A DNA stretch of 14,625 bases from an uncultured Collinsella sp. (GTDB taxonomy: Bacteria > Actinomycetota > Coriobacteriia > Coriobacteriales > Coriobacteriaceae), in the NCBI GenBank assembly GCA_902478825.1, contig CABSMK010000027.1:1-14625 (forward strand), read 5' to 3'. The notes under the pieces were generated by a model. That model made no database searches and was not told where the DNA came from. It worked only from the letters and a program-made list of their open reading frames with translations. Positions 7,424 to 12,935 of the stretch are shown here, in pieces (positions within the stretch are counted from its first letter, which is position 1; each line of letters opens with the position of its first letter). The position numbers were made by a program, and so were the translations under genes.

Positions 7424-7647
7424 AACGGCCGGATAAACCGGTGTGTAACCTTATTGAGAAGTCTACGGTCCCGTGCGGACACAAATACATCCTGTCTGCG
7501 TCCTTCAATCGTTTGCCTCAACGCTTGCGCGACAGAACGCTTGCAGATAAGATAGGAACACGGATGGCACCCGTTGCCGCGGGTCTTGCCAACTCCGATA
7601 CACGTTTTCATCGTGAGAAGTGGCCGTCTTCGCTTACGCGGGGGCGG
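7424..7647 (-). other. Region between micropeptide and HIRAN gene; no gene assigned
   Basis: These 224 bp lack a credible gene. A minus-strand frame from ATG 7611 has four cysteines (CIG, GCHPC, LIC) but no ribosome-binding site and runs 75 bp into the HIRAN gene out of frame, so I do not call it. A hairpin, ACCCG/CGGGT, is present near 7568-7583. No T-run terminator is visible on either strand, which leaves read-through from the micropeptide into the HIRAN gene possible. An antisense RNA could also lie here, but nothing proves it. Confidence 0.5.
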
Positions 7648-7731
7648 CTATTTCATTCGGCCGATAAACAGACCGAGTTCGATAGCCGCAATCAACAACG
7701 CCAATAACGAAATAACATCGCTTACGTTCAT
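7648..7731 (-). CDS. 27-aa membrane micropeptide, TisB-like type I toxin candidate
   Basis: This is a short frame starting MNVSDVISLLALLIAAIELG and ending in GRMK before a TAG. It is one predicted transmembrane helix (about residues 6-24) with a single internal Glu18 and a basic C-terminus. Length, layout and the opening MNxxDxxxLL..LI.AA..L resemble E. coli TisB (29 aa, opening MNLVDIAILILKLIVAA), an SOS-induced inner-membrane toxin. The Shine-Dalgarno AAGGG, 7 bp before the ATG, lies in the 3' arm of a 5-bp hairpin. A perfect LexA-box match stands 74 bp upstream. True homology with TisB cannot be claimed from such a short peptide. It could also be a holin-like or regulatory membrane peptide. 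Confidence 0.65.
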   Translation of the reverse strand: MNVSDVISLLALLIAAIELGLFIGRMK

Positions 7732-7738
7732 ACCAAAT

Positions 7739-7751
7739 CCCTTCTAAAGGG
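7739..7751 (-). promoter_or_regulatory. Shine-Dalgarno-sequestering hairpin
   Basis: On the minus strand CCCTT-TAG-AAGGG forms a 5-bp stem with a 3-base loop, and the 3' arm is the ribosome-binding site of the 27-codon micropeptide. Occluded initiation sites are a hallmark of type I toxin mRNAs. The stem is short, so its strength in the full 5' leader is uncertain. Confidence 0.5.
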
Positions 7752-7794
7752 AGTTGGCCCATCCGTGCTCCATAACAGTAGTCTAACGCAAAAT

Positions 7795-7828
7795 GCAGGT
7801 AATAGGAACACTTGTTCGTATTACCTGC
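7795..7828 (-). promoter_or_regulatory. LexA-box (SOS operator) in a 34-bp palindrome
   Basis: The minus strand of 7818-7805 reads CGAACAAGTGTTCC, fitting every position of the Gram-positive LexA consensus CGAACRNRYGTTYC. The box is the centre of a longer palindrome whose outer arms are GCAGGTAATA (7795-7804) and TATTACCTGC (7819-7828), a perfect 10-bp pair. It sits 9 bp past the aldehyde dehydrogenase stop and 74 bp before the micropeptide start. Possible -35/-10 hexamers around it (TTGTGC at 7847-7842, TAATAC at 7823-7818, 18-bp spacing) are weak. The same palindrome could also serve as a terminator for the dehydrogenase operon, but its tail, ATTTTGCG, is a poor T-run. Confidence 0.65.
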
Positions 7829-7836
7829 GCCCTTTT

Positions 7837-9216
7837 CTAATGCACAAACATGCGCACGAACTTGTGCTTCCAGCTTGCGTAGGGCGCATACCGAAACGGC
7901 ACGTCCAGCCAAGTTGCCTTGTTCACGATGCTCTTCTTGTGGCTAAACGTATCGAAGCTCTCGCGTCCATGGTACTGCCCCATACCGCTCGCGCCCATGC
8001 CGCCAAAGCCCATATGGCTCGTAGCCAAGTGCATGATCGTGTCGTTGACACAGCCGCCGCCAAAGGGCACGTAGCGCACAAAGCGTTGCTGAACCGAACG
8101 GTCCTGGCTAAAGATATACAGGGCCAGCGGCGTCGGACGATCCGTAATAAACGTCTCGGCCTCGTCTAGGCTCTCAAACGTCAGCACCGGCAAGATGGGA
8201 CCGAAGATCTCCTCCTGCATCACGGCGTCATCGGGGGTCACGCCGTCTAGGATCGTCGGCTCAATCTTGAGCGACGACTCGCGCGCCGTGCCTCCCAGCA
8301 CGACCTTATCGGGATCGATCAGCCCGCGCACGCGCGCAAAATGCTTAGCATTGACGATATGCCCGTAATCCTCGTTATCGAGCGGATGCTCGCCAAACAT
8401 ACGGCGGACCTCGTCCTTGATGAGGCCCAGCAGCTCGTCGTGCACGCGCGTATCGACCAGCAGGTAGTCGGGCGCCACGCAGGTCTGCCCTACGTTGAGC
8501 CATTTGCCAAAGGCGATACGCCGTGCCGCGACCTTCAAGTTTGCCGTCGCATCCACGATGCAGGGGCTCTTGCCGCCCAGCTCAAGCGTCACGGGCGTGA
8601 GGTTTTTACTCGCGCGCTCCATGACGAGCTTGCCGACCGAAACGCTACCGGTAAAGAAGATCTTGTCCCAGCACTCATCGAGCAACGCTTCGTTCTCGGC
8701 GCGCCCGCCCTCGACAACCGTCACCAGGCGCGGATCAAATGCCTCTTCACAGATTTGCTTGAGCACCGCGCTCGATGCCGGAGCATAGGCACTCGGCTTG
8801 ATGACCACGGTATTGCCCGCGGCAAGGGCGCCAGCGAGCGGCTCGAGCGTCAGCAAAAACGGATAGTTCCAAGGCGCCATGATGAGTGTGACGCCATAGG
8901 GCACGGCTTGCGTTTTGCACACGCTCACGGCGTTAGCGAGGTCACACGGACGCAGGCGCGGACGACTCCATCGGGCCACATGCGCAATCTGATGACGAAT
9001 CTCGGAAAGCGACGTGCCGATCTCGCACATATAGGCCTCGTTATGCGACTTTCCCAAATCGGTCTTGAGCGCATGGGCGATATCGGCCTCGTGGGCCCGC
9101 ACCGCATCGCGTAAACTCGCGAGCGCGCGACGTCGAGCATCAACATCAAACGTAGCGTGCGTCTTAAAGTAGGCGCGCTGATCGCCGACGATGCGCGCAA
9201 TTTCCTCGGTGTTCAT
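7837..9216 (-). CDS. Class 3-type aldehyde dehydrogenase
   Basis: This gene encodes an NAD(P)+-dependent enzyme that oxidises aldehydes to carboxylic acids, 459 residues, the size of the ALDH3 group (fatty or aromatic aldehyde dehydrogenases). The catalytic set is intact: Asn117 in MAPWNYPF, Glu212 in LELGGKSP, and the nucleophile Cys246 in NVGQTCVAPDY. EEIFGPILPV and GGGCVNDTIMH, typical C-terminal signatures, are also present. The last residues (FRYAPYASWKHKFVRMFVH) may form an amphipathic tail, as in membrane-associated ALDH3 members. The start has AGGAGG 4 bp upstream, overlapping the stop of the alcohol dehydrogenase gene, which ends 8 bp before. The two are clearly co-transcribed, suggesting alcohol to aldehyde to acid conversion, or the reverse for the alcohol dehydrogenase step. 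The substrate is unknown. Confidence 0.93.
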   Translation of the reverse strand: MNTEEIARIVGDQRAYFKTHATFDVDARRRALASLRDAVRAHEADIAHALKTDLGKSHNEAYMCEIGTSLSEIRHQIAHVARWSRPRLRPCDLANAVSVCKTQAVPYGVTLIMAPWNYPFLLTLEPLAGALAAGNTVVIKPSAYAPASSAVLKQICEEAFDPRLVTVVEGGRAENEALLDECWDKIFFTGSVSVGKLVMERASKNLTPVTLELGGKSPCIVDATANLKVAARRIAFGKWLNVGQTCVAPDYLLVDTRVHDELLGLIKDEVRRMFGEHPLDNEDYGHIVNAKHFARVRGLIDPDKVVLGGTARESSLKIEPTILDGVTPDDAVMQEEIFGPILPVLTFESLDEAETFITDRPTPLALYIFSQDRSVQQRFVRYVPFGGGCVNDTIMHLATSHMGFGGMGASGMGQYHGRESFDTFSHKKSIVNKATWLDVPFRYAPYASWKHKFVRMFVH

Positions 9217-9224
9217 GGGCCCTC

Positions 9225-10445
9225 CTAATTCTCGCTCTCAAACATACCACCTGCAACGACTTCGTACATATGCTCGAGCCCCAAGCGGTCCATTAGAAGC
9301 GGAACGGGGTACAGGGGATTGGCCTCGGCATCGGCATGCGCCGCCATCTCGGGAATGTCGGAGCGGCGAATGCCCGTCACATATTTGGGTATGCCCAAGG
9401 CGGCGTTCATGCGGTCGACCCAATCGATAAAGGCCTCGGCCGCAAGACTGTCTTGTGCGGTAGCCGGCGCAATGCCCGCCATGCGAGCAAGATCGGCAAG
9501 CTTGGGGGCGGCGGCGTCACCATAAGCGCGAAGCATGTGCGGCAGGATGATAGCGTTGGCCAAGCCGTGCGGAATCCCATAACGCCCGCCCAAGCTGTGT
9601 GCGATGGCATGAACGTATCCAACATAGGAGCGCGTAAAGGCAACACCCGCCTTATACGCCGCCGAAAGCATATTGCGACGCACACGCATGTTGTCGCCAT
9701 GCTCATAGGCCTCGAGCAAATTGTCGTGGATGAGCTGAACCGCCTGTCGCGCCATCTTGCGCGTATAGGGCGTGGTGCTTCGCCCGATAAAGGCCTCGAC
9801 GGCATGCGTCAGGGCGTCCATGCCCGTCTGCCCCGTAATGGAGGCGGGCAAGCCGCACGTAAACTCGGGGTCGTGGACTGCAAAACGCGGGATGAGCACA
9901 AAGTCGTTAATGGGGTATTTGTAGTGCGTCTCGTCATCGGTAATTACCGCCGCAAGTGTGACCTCGCTTCCCGTGCCTGCCGTGGTGGGGACGGCGATGA
10001 GCAGCGGCAGGCGACGATGAATCCGCAGCAGGCCGCGCATCTTGTTGATGGGCTTGTTTGGCTGCGCAATGCGTGCGCCTACGCCCTTGGCGCAGTCCAT
10101 GGCTGATCCTCCGCCAAAGCCGATAATGGCCTGGCAGGCGCTCTCTCGATACAGGGACGCCGCTTCTTCCACGTTTGAAACCGTGGGGTTTGCACGCGTT
10201 TCGGCATAGACCGTAACGCCAATCCCCCTGCATGCGAGCGCCGTCTCGAGCGGTGCCGTGAGCCCCAGACGGGCAATGCCGGGATCCGTCACGATAAGGA
10301 CCTTCTGGATCGAGCGCTTTTGAAGCACCGCGGGCACATCCTCGGCATGCTCTAAAATGCGCGGCTCGGTATAGGGCAGGATCGGCAATGCAATGCGAAA
10401 AACCGTCTGATATGTTCGGCACCAGGCACGACGGGCTAGATGCAT
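9225..10445 (-). CDS. Iron-containing alcohol dehydrogenase (family III)
   Basis: This is a 406-residue cytoplasmic NAD(P)-dependent alcohol dehydrogenase that interconverts alcohols and aldehydes using a divalent metal, normally iron. The nucleotide-binding GGGSAMD is at 111-117 and the PTTAGTGSEVT signature at 153-163. The metal ligands are Asp210 and His214 (DALTHAVEAF), His279 (VHAIAHSLGG) and His293 (IPHG). An N-terminal extension of about 20 residues (HLARRAWCR...) precedes the usual fold, but the start is supported by AAGGAG 8 bp before the ATG at 10445. It heads the operon with the aldehyde dehydrogenase. The divergent promoter region shared with rubrerythrin contains TGTTGA-type inverted repeats that may be operators. 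The physiological substrate cannot be read from sequence. Confidence 0.93.
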   Translation of the reverse strand: MHLARRAWCRTYQTVFRIALPILPYTEPRILEHAEDVPAVLQKRSIQKVLIVTDPGIARLGLTAPLETALACRGIGVTVYAETRANPTVSNVEEAASLYRESACQAIIGFGGGSAMDCAKGVGARIAQPNKPINKMRGLLRIHRRLPLLIAVPTTAGTGSEVTLAAVITDDETHYKYPINDFVLIPRFAVHDPEFTCGLPASITGQTGMDALTHAVEAFIGRSTTPYTRKMARQAVQLIHDNLLEAYEHGDNMRVRRNMLSAAYKAGVAFTRSYVGYVHAIAHSLGGRYGIPHGLANAIILPHMLRAYGDAAAPKLADLARMAGIAPATAQDSLAAEAFIDWVDRMNAALGIPKYVTGIRRSDIPEMAAHADAEANPLYPVPLLMDRLGLEHMYEVVAGGMFESEN

Positions 10446-10463
10446 AAAGGAAACTCCTTCATT

Positions 10464-10544
10464 TGTTGATAGGTCAACATTTGCTCGCCCGATTGTACTC
10501 AGCGGCGGTCAAAGACGGCCTGCCAATCGTTAATCAATCAACAT
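10464..10544. promoter_or_regulatory. Candidate operator sites in the ADH-rubrerythrin divergent region
   Basis: TGTTGA-TAGG-TCAACA (10464-10479) is a perfect inverted repeat 19 bp upstream of the alcohol dehydrogenase start. A related near-palindrome, GTTAATCAATCAAC, is at 10529-10542. Both end in TCAACAT (10474-10480 and 10538-10544). Such paired sites suit a dimeric regulator of the dehydrogenase operon, but no regulator is identifiable. No convincing -35/-10 pair for the dehydrogenase operon was found. Confidence 0.4.
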
Positions 10545-10589
10545 CTTCATATCTCAAAATTGTTTTATTAAAAATCATTCCTAATAGGC

Positions 10590-10617
10590 TTCACATTTGG
10601 TTGCATTTATGGATAAT
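10590..10617 (+). promoter_or_regulatory. Sigma-70-type promoter of the rubrerythrin gene
   Basis: TTCACA (10590-10595) and GATAAT (10612-10617) are separated by 16 bp; each matches the consensus at five of six positions. The stretch is A+T-rich against a G+C-rich background. It predicts a leader of about 80 bases before the ATG at 10702. That leader contains a 7-bp hairpin, CGTCCGG/CCGGACG (10636-10642 and 10660-10666). Confidence 0.6.
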
Positions 10618-10701
10618 AGAACTCGTCAAGACGCACGTCCGGAGAGGGCCCTTACGGGACCGGACGAGCGCGCAATCGCCATCGATCGAAAGGATCGAAT
10701 C

Positions 10702-11262
10702 ATGAAGTTTGTTTGCCCCGTTTGCGGTTATGTGGAAGAGTTCGACGGCGACCAGCTGCCCGAGGATTTTAAGTGCCCCCAGTGCGGCGTTCCCGGTTCT
10801 CGTTTCCTGAAGCAGGAGGAGGGCCAGCTCGAGTGGGCCGCCGAGCACGTCGTGGGCGTCGCCAAGATGGAGGGTGTCTCTGAGGACATCGTTGCCGACC
10901 TGCGCGCCAACTTTGAGGGCGAGTGCTCTGAGGTCGGTATGTACCTGGCCATGGCTCGCGTCGCTCATCGCGAGGGCTATCCCGAGATCGGCCTGTACTG
11001 GGAAAAGGCTGCCCACGAGGAGGCCGAGCATGCCGCCAAGTTCGCCGAGCTCCTGGGCGAGGTCGTGACCGACTCCACCAAGAAGAACCTCGAGATGCGC
11101 GTTGAGGCCGAGAACGGCGCCACCGCCGGCAAGACCGATCTTGCCAAGCGTGCCAAGGCCGCCGGCCTCGATGCCATCCACGACACCGTGCACGAGATGG
11201 CTCGCGACGAGGCCCGCCACGGCAAGGCTTTCGCCGGCCTGCTCAAGCGCTACTTTGGCTAA
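10702..11262 (+). CDS. rbr: Reverse rubrerythrin (N-terminal rubredoxin + diiron ferritin-like domain)
   Basis: This is a 186-residue cytoplasmic peroxide-scavenging protein of anaerobes, reducing H2O2 to water with electrons from NAD(P)H through rubredoxin-type iron. The rubredoxin domain comes first, with Cys5/Cys8 (CPVCG) and Cys25/Cys28 (CPQCG), the reverse of classical rubrerythrin. The four-helix diiron domain follows. It has E74 in FEGECSE, the E107-x-x-H110 motif, an acidic residue near 135-137, and E170-x-x-H173 (DEARHGKAF). AAGGA 8 bp upstream fixes the ATG at 10702; the frame is open further up but that region is leader. Codon use is strongly biased (GCC, GAG, AAG, CTG), as for a highly expressed gene. 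It is transcribed alone, from its own promoter to a terminator at 11297. Confidence 0.93.
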   Translation: MKFVCPVCGYVEEFDGDQLPEDFKCPQCGVPGSRFLKQEEGQLEWAAEHVVGVAKMEGVSEDIVADLRANFEGECSEVGMYLAMARVAHREGYPEIGLYWEKAAHEEAEHAAKFAELLGEVVTDSTKKNLEMRVEAENGATAGKTDLAKRAKAAGLDAIHDTVHEMARDEARHGKAFAGLLKRYFG

Positions 11263-11296
11263 GCCAACCGCCTGAGACATAACCTCAAGCTCGATG

Positions 11297-11327
11297 AGGC
11301 CCGGACCGTATTGGTTCGGGCCTTTTT
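11297..11327 (+). terminator. Rho-independent terminator of the rubrerythrin gene
   Basis: An 11-bp stem, AGGCCCGGACC/GGTTCGGGCCT (one G-T pair), with a 5-base loop is followed by TTTTT at 11323-11327. It lies 34 bp past the rubrerythrin stop. Confidence 0.9.
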
Positions 11328-11394
11328 CGTGCCTCACGAACTTGTTAACGCCCTGAAATAGGACCGCCTTCGGCATCGGCTTCTCGTCAAAAAC

Positions 11395-11515
11395 TAAGTG
11401 AGTAGACTTTTTGGAACTTGCCGAGCACACCACCCATATTGCTTTATAAAGCCGCAGGTAAATGACTTGTTGCAAAACGGCCTGGTCGCCAAAGTGCCAA
11501 AAGTCTACTCACTTA
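11395..11515. repeat. 121-bp terminal-inverted-repeat element, copy 2
   Basis: It has the same 17-bp termini as copy 1 (11395-11411 and 11499-11515), the same length and the same orientation. By eye it is 100 of 121 bases identical to copy 3, with no gaps. Shared interior blocks include CCGCAGGTA and CCTGGTCGCCAAAGTGC. Its right end overlaps the 3' end of the DUF559 gene: the codons for LSE and the TAG stop come from the repeat terminus. Its opposite-strand frame is broken by a TAA in the middle. Confidence 0.93.
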
Positions 11516-12638
11516 GAACCGCAGCCGTCCACGATTGAGCCGTTTTGTGTCTAACGGGCATCTTCCCGTCGATTACTCCCAATTTTGTCCAGTCAACGAA
11601 TAGTTCAGACCGGAGTAATGTCTCAGCCCTTTGCTCATCTGAGCTTTTATCACGATATTCAGCATCGAGCATCCTGCATATGGCCTTAACGATCGCGCGG
11701 AATCTATCCTCATCGGATATCTGTCTGTGTGTCAGGAGAAGTACATCGTAGCCCATGGCCTGAAGGGCCGTCATGCGGTCAGCGTCACGCAAGCCATCCC
11801 CTGCGCGTCCGTGCGAGGCCTTTCCCTGACATTCAATGGCCACCTGTCGCCTGCCGTCCGGCGAAGAAAGAAGTAGGTCGATATATACACGGGACTTTTC
11901 CACAATCGCTCGAGCACTTGTGTTTAGCATCACTTCAACATTAAGCTCTATGCCGCAAAAACCTTCGCCTCCCAGGGCTCGCGGCAGTCCAAGCAACAAA
12001 TACGCCTCGACCTCAAAAGGCGACGCGGCACCCAATGGAACGAGTTGCGATACCGCCATAAATCTATTGCCGCAACGCATCCCGCAAACATCTGAACAAA
12101 AACGGTCAAGGTCTCCGCCCAAAACCAAAGCGTCTCGACGCCATAAATTTGAGGCGGTGCCGTCCTCGGACGGGCAGCGCACCCAACCGAACGTTGTCGA
12201 AATCGCGCCCGAATCAATTGCACGCGAAAGCTCCGCCTCAAGTGCCGCTGGCAGGGCGCACACCGCAAACAAGCCGCACATCTCTGCCAACACAAAAAGA
12301 AGCTGGAGATCCGTCAGATGTCGAGACATGATAAATGCCGTCAGTAGAGGAGACGTGACCAAAAACCCATGCTCCGTTTCCAGCACGGATTCCCTGGGGA
12401 GCTCACCAAGAAACAGCCGCTGCCTAATGCTGGCAGGACAAGTCCGTTTGTTTCTCGTCCGAACCAATGTATACAACGGAAAACCGAGCGCGACCGCAGC
12501 CGTCGGGTTGCGGGCGAGATCATATCGCTGCCGGTCTTCTTCCGGTCGTGGAAGCGGCGGACACAAAGCGCGGACTTGAGGAGGCAAACGCCAGTACCTA
12601 AAAGCCGATATGTCACAAAGTAGATCCTTCATAGGCAC
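11505..12638 (-). CDS. DUF559-type endonuclease-fold protein with AbiEi-like N-terminus
   Basis: This is a 377-residue protein, or 375 if the ATG two codons in is used instead of the GTG at 12638; no clear ribosome-binding site decides. The C-terminal third resembles DUF559/Vsr-like restriction-endonuclease folds: SPFEVEAYLLLGLPR (206-220), D254 in YIDLLLSS, IECQGK (268-273) with E269 as the likely metal ligand, then DADRMTALQAMGYDVL. The N-terminal region (ARNPTAAVALGFPLYTLV to LVTSPLLTAFIMSRHL) is like the AbiEi-type half of actinobacterial AbiEi-DUF559 proteins. The function is unproven; these are often annotated as antitoxin or endonuclease-like. The gene is poorer in G+C than its neighbours (26 of 60 bases at 11581-11640, against about 45 of 60 in the helicase at 2581-2640), suggesting transfer. 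121-bp repeats lie on both sides, one supplying its stop. Confidence 0.8.
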   Translation of the reverse strand: MPMKDLLCDISAFRYWRLPPQVRALCPPLPRPEEDRQRYDLARNPTAAVALGFPLYTLVRTRNKRTCPASIRQRLFLGELPRESVLETEHGFLVTSPLLTAFIMSRHLTDLQLLFVLAEMCGLFAVCALPAALEAELSRAIDSGAISTTFGWVRCPSEDGTASNLWRRDALVLGGDLDRFCSDVCGMRCGNRFMAVSQLVPLGAASPFEVEAYLLLGLPRALGGEGFCGIELNVEVMLNTSARAIVEKSRVYIDLLLSSPDGRRQVAIECQGKASHGRAGDGLRDADRMTALQAMGYDVLLLTHRQISDEDRFRAIVKAICRMLDAEYRDKSSDEQRAETLLRSELFVDWTKLGVIDGKMPVRHKTAQSWTAAVLSE

Positions 12639-12928
12639 AGGAAAACACGAATTTCAACCCAGTCAGTCACGCATTGGCGCGAACGCACCAAAAATGGCGC
12701 CGAACGGACTGCAAAGTTTTCAACAGCCCTCCCCAACTGGCCAAAAGCTTGCCAAGAGCTGGACGAAGCCCTGTTGAAAACCCCATTTTTTTCTCATGCA
12801 GGAGCTTTGCGCGGCAAGTGAGTAGACTTTTTTGAACATCCCGAGCAGGCCGGTCATCCTGCTTTTCAAAACCGCAGGTAGATAGCTTGTTACAAAACTT
12901 CCTGGTCGCCAAAGTGCTAAAAGTCTAC
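12639..12928. other. Intergenic region DUF559 gene-pdxR
   Basis: These 290 bp hold no convincing gene. They contain a long-armed inverted repeat (12716-12781) and nearly all of 121-bp element copy 3. Minus-strand frames running through the element read VSRLLALWRPGSF and then into non-conserved sequence; they are treated as by-products of the repeat. No clear promoter for the DUF559 gene was identified. Confidence 0.55.
12716..12781. repeat. Inverted repeat upstream of the DUF559 gene
   Basis: GTTTTCAACAG (12716-12726) and its exact complement CTGTTGAAAAC (12771-12781) are 11-bp arms around a 44-bp interior. The pair is not part of the 121-bp unit, whose left end is at 12815. It could be an operator, an RNA structure in the leader of the DUF559 mRNA, or the scar of an insertion. 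Confidence 0.55.
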
Positions 12929-12935
12929 TCACTTA
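12815..12935. repeat. 121-bp terminal-inverted-repeat element, copy 3
   Basis: It has the same length, orientation and terminal repeats as the other copies; the first base is C instead of T, leaving 16 paired terminal bases. It is the closest relative of copy 2. Its right terminus overlaps the end of pdxR: the last lysine codon and the TGA of pdxR lie in the repeat. The opposite strand is open from a GTG in the terminus through the whole unit. Confidence 0.93.

Noticed and set aside
7441..7460. Possible degenerate terminus of the 121-bp element (AAGTCTAC near 7459)
   Set aside because: Only eight matching bases and no partner terminus at the expected distance; chance is sufficient.
7336..7611. 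Minus-strand frame of 91 codons with a cysteine-containing N-terminus (GCHPCSYLIC)
   Set aside because: No ribosome-binding site, and it overlaps the first 75 bp of the well-supported HIRAN gene in another frame.
7795..7828. Simple Rho-independent terminator of the aldehyde dehydrogenase operon
   Set aside because: The stem is good, but the following ATTTTGCG is a poor T-run and the centre is a full LexA-box match, so an operator is the better primary reading; a double role is not excluded.
9336..10106. Long plus-strand frame opposite the alcohol dehydrogenase gene (and a similar one at 8341-9114 opposite the aldehyde dehydrogenase gene)
   Set aside because: Antisense to complete dehydrogenases with intact catalytic motifs; no ribosome-binding site or recognisable domain.
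10591..11475. 294-codon minus-strand frame opposite rubrerythrin
   Set aside because: Product of strong codon bias in rubrerythrin; it crosses the rubrerythrin promoter and terminator, so it is not a plausible gene.
1365..12935. CRISPR array or CRISPR-like repeat spacing for the GTGAGTAGAC repeats
   Set aside because: The repeats come in inverted pairs exactly 121 bp apart at three scattered loci, not as direct repeats with regular unique spacers, and no cas genes are present.
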